From Leptospira kobayashii (GTDB taxonomy: Bacteria; Spirochaetota; Leptospiria; Leptospirales; Leptospiraceae): a stretch of 64,000 nt of DNA. Both the position numbers and the translations under genes were made by a program. The notes beneath the pieces were generated by a model. It saw nothing but the letters and a program-made list of their open reading frames with translations. It made no database searches and was not told the DNA's origin. Location of the stretch: contig NZ_AP025028.1 of NCBI RefSeq assembly GCF_003114835.2, positions 1,640,001 to 1,704,000 on the forward strand, in the 5' to 3' direction. Positions 26,851 through 35,729 of the stretch are shown piece after piece; the stretch's first letter is position 1; every line of letters starts with the position of its first letter.

Positions 26851-27966
26851 ATGAAATTCAAAAAACTCGGTTTTACTATATTTGCCATTCTGTTAGTTCT
26901 TATATTTTGCCTGATACAGACTTCCTGCCTCAGCTCTTTCGGAGGGGATCCGGAAGGAAAGAGATTGGAACGAATCAAATCCTCTCCCGAATATAAAGGA
27001 GAACATTTTGAAAACGAGCCGTTTGTAGAAATGCTTAACGGAAGCGGATATTTTCAGGTTCTCAAACGGCAGTTATTCGGTGGCGAACAGAGAGTCCCTG
27101 ATTCTCAAATTCCCGTTTTGAATCCCGATCCCGGCTTATTCCAAACTCCCGTAAGAGAAGGATTACGTGCGATTTGGTTCGGTCATGCTTCCGTATTGAT
27201 TGAGTTAGATGGTATTCGTATTTTTACCGACCCGGTTTTTGCAGACAAGGTTTCTCCTTTTGCGAGTCTCGGTCCCGACAGGTTTTTTCCTCCTCCGATT
27301 CCGCTCGCTTTACTTCCCAAAATAGATGCAGTCGTGATTTCCCATGACCATTACGATCATTTGGATATGTCTACCGTTCAGTTTTTAAAAGAAAAAGGTA
27401 CCAAATTTTTCGTCCCTCTCGGGATAGGAGCTCATTTGGAAAAATGGGGAGTGAATGAATCCCAAATTGTGGAATTGGATTGGTGGGAAAAAGGAAAGGT
27501 AGGTGCGGTGGAATTTGTTTGCACTCCCGCAGTTCATTATTCGGGAAGGGGGCTTTTCAATCGTAAATCGACTCTTTGGTCTTCCTGGAGTTTGATCGGT
27601 CCTAAAAACAAAGTATTTGTCAGCGGAGATACCGGTTATTCCCCTCATTTTTCCCAAATAGGAAAAAGATTGGGACCATTTAACCTAACGGCGATTAAGG
27701 TTGGTGCGTATGACTGGTCTTGGGATGGAATTCATATGAATCCGGAAGATGCTGTCAAAGCAAACTCGGATGTGAATGGCAAAACGATGCTCCCTGTACA
27801 TTGGGGAACATTCAATCTTGCCATTCACGAATGGAAAGAACCGATCATTCTTACTGTAAAAGCTGCAAATGAATCGAAAACGAATTTGGTAACACCAAAG
27901 CCTGGTCAGGTGGTAGAAGTCGGATCACCGTTTCATTCCGAACCTTGGTGGGAAAATGTGAAATAG
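26851..27966 (+). CDS. MBL-fold metal-dependent hydrolase lipoprotein (NAPE-PLD-like)
   Basis: 371 residues from ATG 26851, chosen for AAGGGA seven bases upstream (an ATG at 26836 would add five residues). N-terminal signal ends in LIQTSC, a lipobox. The metallo-beta-lactamase fold has the zinc motif HDHYDHLD, FVSGDTGYS with a metal aspartate, and a late MLPVHWGTFNLA histidine block. Domain order and the long N-terminal region resemble N-acyl-phosphatidylethanolamine phospholipase D relatives and UlaG. The substrate is unknown; a periplasmic phospholipid or phosphodiester is a guess. Confidence 0.88.
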   Translation: MKFKKLGFTIFAILLVLIFCLIQTSCLSSFGGDPEGKRLERIKSSPEYKGEHFENEPFVEMLNGSGYFQVLKRQLFGGEQRVPDSQIPVLNPDPGLFQTPVREGLRAIWFGHASVLIELDGIRIFTDPVFADKVSPFASLGPDRFFPPPIPLALLPKIDAVVISHDHYDHLDMSTVQFLKEKGTKFFVPLGIGAHLEKWGVNESQIVELDWWEKGKVGAVEFVCTPAVHYSGRGLFNRKSTLWSSWSLIGPKNKVFVSGDTGYSPHFSQIGKRLGPFNLTAIKVGAYDWSWDGIHMNPEDAVKANSDVNGKTMLPVHWGTFNLAIHEWKEPIILTVKAANESKTNLVTPKPGQVVEVGSPFHSEPWWENVK

Positions 27967-27971
27967 GAAAC

Positions 27972-29477
27972 TTACTTTGGTTTGCGGGTATCTCCCCACT
28001 GTATAATGGTTTCGAACAGGATACTGCTTCCCAGTTTTAGGTTTTCGATTTTCAGATTTTCGTCTTTTCCGTGCATTGTGTCCAGATCATCCGGTTCCAG
28101 AATGGCGGGAATCAGACCGTAACAGTCGATTCCTATCCTTCGAAAGCTGGCGTTGTCGGTCTTGCCGGGAGACATGAATGGGGCTGCTATACTTTTTTCC
28201 ACTTTCGATACTGCAACATTGGCTAGGATTTGGAAAAGGGGAGAGGAAATCGGTGAAGAGTCGGCACTCAATTCATCATAGACCTCCACTTCCACAGAAT
28301 AGTTTTTCGCAATGGCTCGGATCTTTTCGATATAGTCTTTTGTATTCACTCCCGGTAATACTCTCACATCCAGTTTGCCGAATACTTCTCCGTTCAAGAC
28401 ATTATAACCGGTTTCTTCTTCACCTGTAAAAAGGCCGGTGATGGATTTCGTATTCGTCGTCATAGCTGTTAGGTGTCTGTTCTTTCGAATAGGACCTGCT
28501 AAAAAAGGTTTGAATAAAGGATTGCCCGCATTCTTTAAAAAAAGCGAATTTGGAAATCCGCTGATCACTCCCAGTTGGTAAAAAAATCCTTTTGTCTCTT
28601 CCGTGATTTTGATGTTTGTATCGAATGCTAATATTTCTTTATAAAAATTAATCAGATTCAAGGATGCGTATTCGGTAGGAGGAGTACTTCCATGTCCGCT
28701 TTTTCCTTTTGCTTTGAGCTTGAGCCAAAGATTTCCTTTTTCCGCATACTGAATATTGAAAATAGTCACTTCGGGAACGATTGCATTTTTGACTGCGACT
28801 CCTCCTTCACTGATCAGAAAACCGTAATCCTGGAACAGATGTTTATGTTCCGCAATCATAAACCTTGCGCCGAATTTCGAACCAGATTCTTCGTCGGATA
28901 ACGCGAGATACATTACCTTTTGAGTGAGAGGGACTTTAGATCTTTTAAGTTCCAAAAATGCCATAAGTTGCATCACCGCCATTCCTTTCATATCGATGGC
29001 GCCTCTCCCCCAAACACGACCGTCTTTGATCAAACCGGAGTAAGGCGGAACTTTCCATTCTTTAGCATCTGCTTCCACAACATCTATGTGATTTGCCAAA
29101 ATCAGGCCTTTTTCGAGTATCTGGGATTTTTCCGGCTCGAGGACTGCTACTAAGTTCGCATGATCCGGTCTGGATTTCGGAAAGTAAATTTCGGAAGGAA
29201 TTCCTTCTTTTGCGAGATAGGCTTGTAAGTATTTGATGACTTCTATCTCGTTTTTTCTATCCGTAGGAATGCGGATCAAGTCCTGTAAAATTTTAACCGC
29301 TTCCTCGTTCCTTTTGTCCCAATCAACTTGGATCGTATTCGGTTTTAATTTGATTTCCTGAATGGGGGAACTTGCGCAATAAGAGATGAGTAAGAACAAA
29401 GAGAAGAACTGAAGTATCCGAAAGATGGATTTTTTTACGATATAATGGTTAAGTGAATTATAATTTTCCGATTTCAT
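27972..29477 (-). CDS. M20-family metallopeptidase lipoprotein
   Basis: 501 residues. N-terminal segment of hydrophobic residues ends LLISYCASS, a lipobox, so it is likely a lipoprotein. M20 peptidase motifs: ILANHIDVVEADA (zinc His and Asp), GRGAIDMKGM (bridging Asp) and LALSDEESGSKFG (catalytic and zinc Glu), with a dimerisation domain inserted around 250-370. Resembles carboxypeptidase PM20D1/CPS1-type enzymes. ATG supported by AAGG eight bases upstream. It begins 5 bp after the SDR stop and is the last gene of the permease-AhpD-SDR run, so it may feed amino acids to that permease. Confidence 0.9.
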   Translation of the reverse strand: MKSENYNSLNHYIVKKSIFRILQFFSLFLLISYCASSPIQEIKLKPNTIQVDWDKRNEEAVKILQDLIRIPTDRKNEIEVIKYLQAYLAKEGIPSEIYFPKSRPDHANLVAVLEPEKSQILEKGLILANHIDVVEADAKEWKVPPYSGLIKDGRVWGRGAIDMKGMAVMQLMAFLELKRSKVPLTQKVMYLALSDEESGSKFGARFMIAEHKHLFQDYGFLISEGGVAVKNAIVPEVTIFNIQYAEKGNLWLKLKAKGKSGHGSTPPTEYASLNLINFYKEILAFDTNIKITEETKGFFYQLGVISGFPNSLFLKNAGNPLFKPFLAGPIRKNRHLTAMTTNTKSITGLFTGEEETGYNVLNGEVFGKLDVRVLPGVNTKDYIEKIRAIAKNYSVEVEVYDELSADSSPISSPLFQILANVAVSKVEKSIAAPFMSPGKTDNASFRRIGIDCYGLIPAILEPDDLDTMHGKDENLKIENLKLGSSILFETIIQWGDTRKPK

Positions 29478-29482
29478 AATGA

Positions 29483-30289
29483 TTACCTTGTTAAAAGCCC
29501 CGCATCCAAAACAAACTGTGCTCCCGTTATATATCTGCTTTTTTCGGATGCAAGAAATAAAACCGAGTTCGCAACATCTTCCGTTTCCACCCAGGGAACG
29601 GGAAGCAGATTCCCAGCCGATCTTTCCGCGATTTCTATCGGAGTGGCACCCTCCATCTCCGCTAAACCGTCGTTCATTGGTGTATTGACTCCGGTAGGGT
29701 GCAATGAATTGACTCTGATTCCGTAAGGAGCAAGCTCAATGGCCCAGGATTTTGATAGTCCGGTCAGTCCCCATTTGGAAGCAGCGTAATGGGACAATCG
29801 GTTCATTCCCCGAAGACCCGCAACGGATGAGTTGTTTATGATGACTCCTGATTTTTGTCCGATCATGATGGGGATGACGTGCTTTCCTACGATCCAGGAA
29901 CCTTTCAGATTGATGTCGATCATGGAGTCCCATGCTTCTTCCGTTAATTCGTGGGACAATCCGTACGCACAGATCCCCGCATTATTAAATAGAACGTCTA
30001 TCCTTCCGAATTTCTCCGAAGTTTCCTTTACGGCTTTTTCTATTTCCCGATTATTTCTTACATCTGCGGTAAGAATCAATGCTTCGGAGCCTAACGATTC
30101 GATTTCTTTTTTTAAAGAAACCAATTCTTCGTTCGTTCCCAAAGAATAGGCGGGATAAGTCAGTTGTTTTGCAATATCGAGGGCTGCTACTTTTGCCCCT
30201 TCTTTAGCGAATGCGATTGCAGTCGCTCTTCCCTGTCCGTGGGCTGCACCTGTTATAAATACAACTTGGTTTTGAAATTCTTTACTCAT
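29483..30289 (-). CDS. SDR-family oxidoreductase of the mycofactocin-associated type
   Basis: 268 residues from ATG 30289 (AAAAGGA eight bases upstream). Classical SDR: TGAAHGQG cofactor motif (13-20), NNAG near 102, and the Ser-Tyr-Lys triad S144/Y158/K162. An insertion between the second and third Rossmann strands (about 41-65, TYPAYSLGTNEELVSLKKEI), the HPTGVNTPM loop and LLPVPWVETEDVANSVLFLA match the mycofactocin-coupled SDR subfamily, where NAD is tightly held and re-oxidised by another carrier. Substrate is probably an alcohol. Start overlaps the AhpD-like gene by 8 bp. Confidence 0.88.
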   Translation of the reverse strand: MSKEFQNQVVFITGAAHGQGRATAIAFAKEGAKVAALDIAKQLTYPAYSLGTNEELVSLKKEIESLGSEALILTADVRNNREIEKAVKETSEKFGRIDVLFNNAGICAYGLSHELTEEAWDSMIDINLKGSWIVGKHVIPIMIGQKSGVIINNSSVAGLRGMNRLSHYAASKWGLTGLSKSWAIELAPYGIRVNSLHPTGVNTPMNDGLAEMEGATPIEIAERSAGNLLPVPWVETEDVANSVLFLASEKSRYITGAQFVLDAGLLTR

Positions 30290-30824
30290 GGGATTGTCCT
30301 TTTGTTTTGGTAAACGGTTCGAGATATTCATCTAACGGAATTTTCAATACATTATTTAGTAAGTTGGTTGCGATCATGATTCCTGCGAACGATGTGAGTA
30401 AAACGATTTCTTTTTCGGTGAAAACTTCCTTTAGCTGGTCGAATAATGCATCCGAAACCTGATTGGATCTGTTTACTATCTCCCTTCCAAAATCGACTAA
30501 CAATTGCTCTCTTTTGTTGAGTTTCAATGATTCCGGACTTTCTCCCCATTCGATTAGGATTCTTCTGAAAAAAGTAGAACAGATCAAACAATCCGTTTCT
30601 GCCGAAATGGCGTGGGAAAATATAGTAAAGGCACGTTCACCTAAAAAAGGAACAAGTTCGTCTTTCAAAACATACCATTCCATATAAGATTTATAAGCTG
30701 GAAGGGAGTGAAGCAAAGTCCTCTTCATATTTGTGATTCTTCCGTTTTTATCTATTTGATAATCATATTCTTTTTTTACTTCTGTACTGACGGAATTGTA
30801 TTCTGTGAGAGAAATTCTACTCAT
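30282..30824 (-). CDS. carboxymuconolactone decarboxylase / AhpD-like protein
   Basis: 180 residues from ATG 30824; the longer frame to 31148 lies inside the permease gene. AhpD/CMD fold features: helical protein, AETDCLICSTFFRRIL with a CxxC pair (C79, C82) and a following acidic/His-lacking segment, then LLTSFAGIMIATNLLNN. The CxxC suggests peroxidase or disulfide-reductase activity as in AhpD, but the proton-relay histidine three residues after the second Cys is not seen, so activity is uncertain. Stop/start overlap ATGA with the permease at 30821-30824. Confidence 0.82.
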   Translation of the reverse strand: MSRISLTEYNSVSTEVKKEYDYQIDKNGRITNMKRTLLHSLPAYKSYMEWYVLKDELVPFLGERAFTIFSHAISAETDCLICSTFFRRILIEWGESPESLKLNKREQLLVDFGREIVNRSNQVSDALFDQLKEVFTEKEIVLLTSFAGIMIATNLLNNVLKIPLDEYLEPFTKTKGQSHE

Positions 30825-32200
30825 TTTAGAGCCTCGTTTTGTTTTAATGTTTGAATCGGATTTGCGTTTAGATGATTGAAATTCGTTTTGTTTCTTTTTA
30901 ATATATAGCTTCTTACGAAAAAATAAATAATTCCGATTAAGATGATAAAAAATAAGTCGAATAGTTTTTTTCCCTTTGTTAGGTTGTAAACTAAGGTTCC
31001 AGTAAAGAAGACGGCACTGATTGTTCCGAGGATTACCGATATCAAAATGAAAGAGCTGCTTAAAAGTCCTCCCTCCTGTTTTTGCACTTTGAGAATACTT
31101 CGAATGATAATGATACAATAGAGTTGGCCGATCACAACTAAAAACCATCCGATCGTGGAATAAGTTGCAAGTATTTCCAGGTTGTGATTTAAAAAGAGAC
31201 CGAAGCAGGCAAGAGCATATATGATTGTGAAAGTTGCCGGATAGGATAAACCGAATTGATTTTTATTCAGAATTGCGGGAAAAATTTTATCCTCCGTCAT
31301 GGCATGAAGGGAACGGGATACGATTAAGAAAATTCCATTTAAGGAAGTTACCACTGCAAGCATGGGACCTCCCAACATAAAGATGATAAACTCAATCGAA
31401 TTCAATTTTGTTTTTACAACTTGAACAAGAAGATCTTCCGATTCGAAATTGTGATTCCTTTCCAAATTTGATACGATCGAGAGACTGAAACTTATGTATA
31501 AAATCACTACCAAAGGATAAGATAAGGAAAACGCTCTTACTAAAACGGAACGTGGATTCTTTGTTTCTTTTCCCAATTCTACAATCGCGTTGGAACCGAA
31601 AAAAGTAAAACTGAGTAAGGACGCGGCACTTAATAGTTTTGTAAACTTGGGAAAAGAATCGAAGGAATATATTTTAATATTGCTTATATCTGTTATGCGA
31701 AAAATGCAGAATAGAAGTGCGATGACCAAAACGGACACCATTATATTCTGAATGATTAAGACAGGTTTGATTCCGATTAAATTTAATAGATAAAAAAAAC
31801 TGAGAATTCCGAATGCCCAGATCTCTTTGGATCCAAAAGGAAAGAAGTTTTTGGTAATCTCCGCCGCAGTCAATGTAAAGAGAGGGATTTGGCCAAGGCA
31901 TGCTGTCAGAACAAAAAACCAAGCGATGATAAATCCGAGCATAGGAGAAAGGAATCGGCTTACGTAAAAATAATTTCCACCGGTTGCTGGAAGGAAAGCA
32001 CCTAACGAAGCAATGGGGAAGATGATGAAAAACATCGGAACGGCAGCAACCAGGTAAGCTACCGGCAAAAAGAAGCCTGTTTCTTTGGCAAGGGTACCTG
32101 TTAGAACGAAGAGTCCTCCTCCGATCGTCAGTCCAACGGACATGGAAATCAATGCGAAAAGGGAGAGTTTATGTTTCCCTTCGGGCGGCGGGTTCTTCAT
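30821..32200 (-). CDS. APC-superfamily amino-acid permease
   Basis: 459 residues with twelve or so membrane helices. APC signature: SMSVGLTIGGGLFVLTGTLA near residue 17-36, and a helix-6-like LLSFTFFGSNAIVELGKETKNP around 195-216. Expected role: proton-coupled amino-acid or polyamine uptake; specificity not readable. First gene of a four-gene minus operon (permease, AhpD-like, SDR, M20 peptidase). A 306-bp non-coding region lies upstream and holds the GC-rich hairpin element. Confidence 0.9.
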   Translation of the reverse strand: MKNPPPEGKHKLSLFALISMSVGLTIGGGLFVLTGTLAKETGFFLPVAYLVAAVPMFFIIFPIASLGAFLPATGGNYFYVSRFLSPMLGFIIAWFFVLTACLGQIPLFTLTAAEITKNFFPFGSKEIWAFGILSFFYLLNLIGIKPVLIIQNIMVSVLVIALLFCIFRITDISNIKIYSFDSFPKFTKLLSAASLLSFTFFGSNAIVELGKETKNPRSVLVRAFSLSYPLVVILYISFSLSIVSNLERNHNFESEDLLVQVVKTKLNSIEFIIFMLGGPMLAVVTSLNGIFLIVSRSLHAMTEDKIFPAILNKNQFGLSYPATFTIIYALACFGLFLNHNLEILATYSTIGWFLVVIGQLYCIIIIRSILKVQKQEGGLLSSSFILISVILGTISAVFFTGTLVYNLTKGKKLFDLFFIILIGIIYFFVRSYILKRNKTNFNHLNANPIQTLKQNEALK

Positions 32201-32298
32201 TAGAACATAGGAAGAATTGATCCGGAACTTCGCAAGAAGAATATCCGTTATAGCGAACGGTATTTGTGTTATGGTGGAGGTAGTTGGGAATATTCTAT

Positions 32299-32338
32299 CC
32301 CCGCCCTGAATTTGGGTGGGGTACTAGACCCGCCACCC
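32299..32338. promoter_or_regulatory. GC-rich element with two mutually exclusive hairpins
   Basis: Stem A: CCCCGCCC (32299-32306) with GGGTGGGG (32314-32321), one G-U pair, loop TGAATTT. Stem B: the same GGGTGG (32314-32319) plus GGT with ACC and CCACCC (32328-32338), loop ACTAG, two bulged bases. The middle arm is shared, so only one stem can form at a time, as in attenuators. The GC content contrasts sharply with the AT-rich surroundings. It lies about 100 bp before the permease and 170 bp before doxX. Confidence 0.5.
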
Positions 32339-32445
32339 AATGTGTTCCTTTTATCATAAGCCTTGATTTTCCTCAAATCCAAACCGGAAAATCGGAGAAA
32401 TTCTTTTAAAAAGTTCGCTTTTCTGCCCGGATTTTTAAAAATAGT

Positions 32446-32474
32446 TTGACCCTATGTAGTTTAATATTAAACTA
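32446..32474 (+). promoter_or_regulatory. doxX promoter region with 18-bp palindromic operator
   Basis: A -35-like TTGACC (32446-32451) is followed by TAGTTTAATATTAAACTA (32457-32474), a perfect 18-bp palindrome. Its position just downstream of the -35 box means a bound dimer would block RNA polymerase. No exact -10 box is evident (AACTAT with an 18-base spacer is the best). MarR- or HxlR-family repressors often control doxX genes through such sites. Confidence 0.55.
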
Positions 32475-32506
32475 TTAATCGTCTAAATAACTAAAGGATA
32501 CCAATT

Positions 32507-32953
32507 ATGTTAGAAACATTACTTGCTACAACGAATGATATTGCTCCCTTGATTCTAAGAATTACTCTTGGGATCGTGATTTTTCCTCACGGAGCTCAAA
32601 AACTACTCGGATGGTTTGGAGGATACGGATTCAAAGGAACTTACGGATTTTTGACAAGCCAGGCTGGCCTTCCCGGAATCATTGCTGCACTTGTGATTAT
32701 CGGTGAATCGTTCGGATCGGTGGCACTCATCTTGGGACTACTCACTCGATTTTCCGCCATTTCCATTGCGGTGATTATGATTGGCGCTGCGTTACTTGCC
32801 CATAGACAAAATGGATTTTTTCTCAATTGGTTTGGTGCTCAAAAAGGCGAAGGATATGAATTCCACCTACTTGCAGCAGGACTTGCAATTGGAGTTGCAA
32901 TCAGCGGTGGGGGAGCTTTCTCACTCGACCAAATCATATTACAAGCATTATAA
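32507..32953 (+). CDS. DoxX-family membrane protein
   Basis: 148 residues with four membrane helices. DoxX features: APLILRITLGIVIFPHGAQKLLGWFGGYG (residues 13 onward; shown in parts) and LVIIGESFGSVALILGLLTRF. DoxX-family proteins are small quinol-oxidase-like or thiol-stress membrane proteins, usually induced by electrophiles. ATG with AAAGGA ten bases upstream. Monocistronic: operator in front and a strong terminator 18 bp after the stop. Confidence 0.92.
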   Translation: MLETLLATTNDIAPLILRITLGIVIFPHGAQKLLGWFGGYGFKGTYGFLTSQAGLPGIIAALVIIGESFGSVALILGLLTRFSAISIAVIMIGAALLAHRQNGFFLNWFGAQKGEGYEFHLLAAGLAIGVAISGGGAFSLDQIILQAL

Positions 32954-32971
32954 ACCTAATTTACTTTTATT

Positions 32972-33014
32972 AAACCATCTAACGTTATGTAATGTTAGAT
33001 GGTTTTCTTTTTTT
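32972..33014 (+). terminator. rho-independent terminator of doxX
   Basis: AAACCATCTAAC (32972-32983) pairs perfectly over 12 bp with GTTAGATGGTTT (32994-33005), with a 10-base loop, followed by TTCTTTTTTT. It ends the doxX transcript and isolates it from the lipoprotein gene at 33157. Confidence 0.9.
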
Positions 33015-33156
33015 ACAATCTTTCGAATCGTTCTCTCTTTTGAAAAAAAATCAAACTTACGTGGTTCTACTTAAAACTTAGTCCGAGTTTTGTATTTATA
33101 CGTATAGATATTGCTTTTTATTATATTAATATATACTTATTATTTGGGAGTGCATT

Positions 33157-33822
33157 ATGAAAAAGAAATTTATGTTTTTGGCAACAGCATTGGTATTAGC
33201 AGTGTTTGTATCGGTAAATTGTAAGAAAGACGAAAAAGATGATTCGACAGGAGTTGCTGCATTACTACTTGCTGCTTCCGGTTCGGGCAGTTCAACATCC
33301 AATTGTGTTAATCTTCCTTCCAAGTGGACGGGGACAGGAGGAACTGTACCAGGAGTTTATAATTGCACTGTTTCCGGTAAGGTTTATACCTGCATACCGA
33401 CAAGCGGAAGCACTGTAGTGGTTACATATGCAAGCGGCACGGCAGGTGCTTTGGGGCCTGTTGATTTTCCAGGATTGACCAATCAGTATGCAACTAGAGG
33501 TATCACATCGAAATTGGTCGGTACTTCCAATAATACATTTACGTATAATACCTCCAATCAACAGACAGCTCATGATGTGGGATCGGGCACGATAACCGTT
33601 TCCAATTATGATTCCAACGGATTTCCTAAATCGGCAAGCAATGGATTTACGATTACATATACATATGCTTCCGGAGGAAAAATTCCAAGCACAGTTGCCT
33701 TTCAAGGTAATGAATATACTTACGACTCGAAAGGGTGGCAATCCAAGTATGCGTTTGATCCTACGATTGCAAATGTAATTACAACTATAACAGCAGAAGG
33801 TTCTTTGAGTATTTGCAACTAG
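33157..33822 (+). CDS. lipoprotein of unknown function, beta-rich
   Basis: 221 residues. Signal and lipobox at the N-terminus (LAVFVSVNCKKDE, lipid cysteine C22). The mature region is Ser/Thr/Gly-rich with many short beta-like stretches and two cysteine-containing segments (YNCTVSGKVYTC). No family recognised. GGGAG lies just upstream of the ATG; the preceding 90 bp are extremely AT-rich. Its last four bases overlap the 3' end of the convergent histidine kinase gene. Confidence 0.75.
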   Translation: MKKKFMFLATALVLAVFVSVNCKKDEKDDSTGVAALLLAASGSGSSTSNCVNLPSKWTGTGGTVPGVYNCTVSGKVYTCIPTSGSTVVVTYASGTAGALGPVDFPGLTNQYATRGITSKLVGTSNNTFTYNTSNQQTAHDVGSGTITVSNYDSNGFPKSASNGFTITYTYASGGKIPSTVAFQGNEYTYDSKGWQSKYAFDPTIANVITTITAEGSLSICN

Positions 33823-35729
33823 TTTGGTAAGGTAAATATAAAAGTGATTCTCGTTCCTTCTTGGGGACGGGAATCGATTAAAAACTGTGCATTATGAGCT
33901 TCTACAATTCTTTTAACGGAAGACAATCCGAAGCCATGTCCGTTTTGCTTTGTTGTGGATAGTTTTTCCAAATGGATCTTTTCCAAAATTTCTTTACTTA
34001 TACCTTCTCCGTTATCGCTGAAGATAAGATAAAGAAGTCCGTTTTCTTTTTCGGATTGAATTTTAAACCAACCGGAATAGGGAACTGCATCGTAAGAATT
34101 GCGTGCCAGATTTAAAATCGCAGATTTGATTTTGAAAGGATCGATCGTCAGATTTTCCTTATAATTCAGTTCATAGATAAGTTCGATTTCTTTGTTTTGA
34201 AATAGATTTATAATATCCGGTCGCAACGAATTAAGATAAGATTCGATCGGGATTTCCGATTTTTTCAAATGAAATTGGTTTTTGGCAAAATCAAGTATAT
34301 TCTCCGTTATATTTCTGATTTCCTCCAATTCTCTTTTTAAATGGGAATCCGCATTCGGATTGGAAAATTTCAAACTAAGAAGTCTACTTTGGATGTCATG
34401 AACGATTTCCGAAGTGAAATGACCGACCACGGCGAGTTTATCTCTTTGTTTTCTTTTGATTGATTCCTTTAACAGATATTTCATTTTTTCTTTGCTTTTC
34501 AAACTGAACCTGTAGGTTTTGCTTGATTCCCTTGCCAGATAAAATGCTTGTATGAATACAAATACGAACATTCCGAAAGAGATTGTGTTGGTGGTATTGA
34601 CCAAATGCATATAATATAAAATATCGTTAATTGCAAAAATAAAAATAAAGCTCATTCCGATAAGCAGCAGTTTCACTCCTTCCGCTTTTTTTCGTATGAT
34701 CGCTCTACCGCATGCCACATAGTGATAAATGGAAAAAGTAAGGTAAATCAGATCAAATAGGCCCAATGTTTTCGAAAATACCGATACGGGAAATACGATA
34801 ACAACTCCTACAAAACACAAACAAAGTGATGCCGCCGCATTCGTAAGTTGTCCGGATATGACTTCGGGAAATATCAAATGCATATAACGGTAGAATAGTG
34901 GGCAAGCAAGATAAAAACTTAAGTAGTCTAACTTTACGATTACACTCCATGGAGTTTCTGGAAACAGATAGAGTAGAATCCTTTCATCACTGACTAAAGG
35001 ACGAATACTGGAAACGAGAGCAGTCAATCCGAAATACAAAAGACTTTTTTCTTCATTACGTATCCAATAGAATAACAAATGTAATATTCCAGTGATGAAC
35101 AGTGCTCCGAATAAGAACAAGTCGTAGCTCAATCGGATCCAAGTCGATTTTTGCATCGAATCCGCCAAACCGATAACAGGCGGTTTCCATATCCCGCCTA
35201 TCGTATGTTCAAAGTTGGAAGCATGGATGAGAAGCTCTATGTTTTGGTTCGTGACTTTCGGGAGAATGACTGTCTTTTTTTCCCATCGGGGAATCGAATT
35301 TTCTTCGGATTGGGATGGATTACCGGACTGAACCAGAAATTCACCGTTTACATACACTTTATACGCAGTATCCGCTTCACTGAGATGGAGTGCTAGTTTC
35401 GAATTTTCTTGTAATTTGGCCGGGAGTAAGATATGTAAACGATATGTCGCAAAACCGTAACTAGAGTTAGTTGATTGATTCCAGTAGGAAGGCATGCGTA
35501 AATAGGATTTTTCTTTTTTCTCTTTTCCCGGTTCCAGCCAATCCATCCAATAAAATTCCCAGTCACCCGAAAGTTCAATCTGGTCTTTGGTTTCAGGATT
35601 CCATGCGGAAAGATCCAAATATCCCAATTTTGCTCTCTCGGAAAAAAAAGATTCCGATGAACAATTTGTTGCTATTATTAGAAACAGAAAAATGTAATAT
35701 TGTCTTGTTCTCTCAAAAAAGAAAGTCAT
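33819..35729 (-). CDS. 7TMR-DISM sensor histidine kinase
   Basis: 636 residues. N-terminus ends in LIIATNCSS, a lipobox-like site, then an extracytoplasmic beta-sandwich (about 30-185: GDWEFYWMDWLEP, FATYRLHILLPAKL, the DISMED2 type), seven membrane helices (about 195-400) and a kinase core. The phospho-acceptor is in SEIVHDIQSRLL; the ATP-binding domain has ILNLARNSYDAV, DNGEGIS and GHGFGLSSVKRI. The ligand would bind the outside domain, often a carbohydrate in this family. Its ATG overlaps the response regulator ATG on the other strand. Confidence 0.9.
   Translation of the reverse strand: MTFFFERTRQYYIFLFLIIATNCSSESFFSERAKLGYLDLSAWNPETKDQIELSGDWEFYWMDWLEPGKEKKEKSYLRMPSYWNQSTNSSYGFATYRLHILLPAKLQENSKLALHLSEADTAYKVYVNGEFLVQSGNPSQSEENSIPRWEKKTVILPKVTNQNIELLIHASNFEHTIGGIWKPPVIGLADSMQKSTWIRLSYDLFLFGALFITGILHLLFYWIRNEEKSLLYFGLTALVSSIRPLVSDERILLYLFPETPWSVIVKLDYLSFYLACPLFYRYMHLIFPEVISGQLTNAAASLCLCFVGVVIVFPVSVFSKTLGLFDLIYLTFSIYHYVACGRAIIRKKAEGVKLLLIGMSFIFIFAINDILYYMHLVNTTNTISFGMFVFVFIQAFYLARESSKTYRFSLKSKEKMKYLLKESIKRKQRDKLAVVGHFTSEIVHDIQSRLLSLKFSNPNADSHLKRELEEIRNITENILDFAKNQFHLKKSEIPIESYLNSLRPDIINLFQNKEIELIYELNYKENLTIDPFKIKSAILNLARNSYDAVPYSGWFKIQSEKENGLLYLIFSDNGEGISKEILEKIHLEKLSTTKQNGHGFGLSSVKRIVEAHNAQFLIDSRPQEGTRITFIFTLPN

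Larger units (their letters stand above)
32201..32506. other. 306-bp intergenic region between permease and doxX
   Basis: No reading frame supported. It contains the GC-rich double-hairpin element (32299-32338) and the doxX promoter/operator (32446-32474), which are listed separately. The stretch 32201-32290 and 32345-32440 is AT-rich with no further structure that I can support. Confidence 0.7.
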
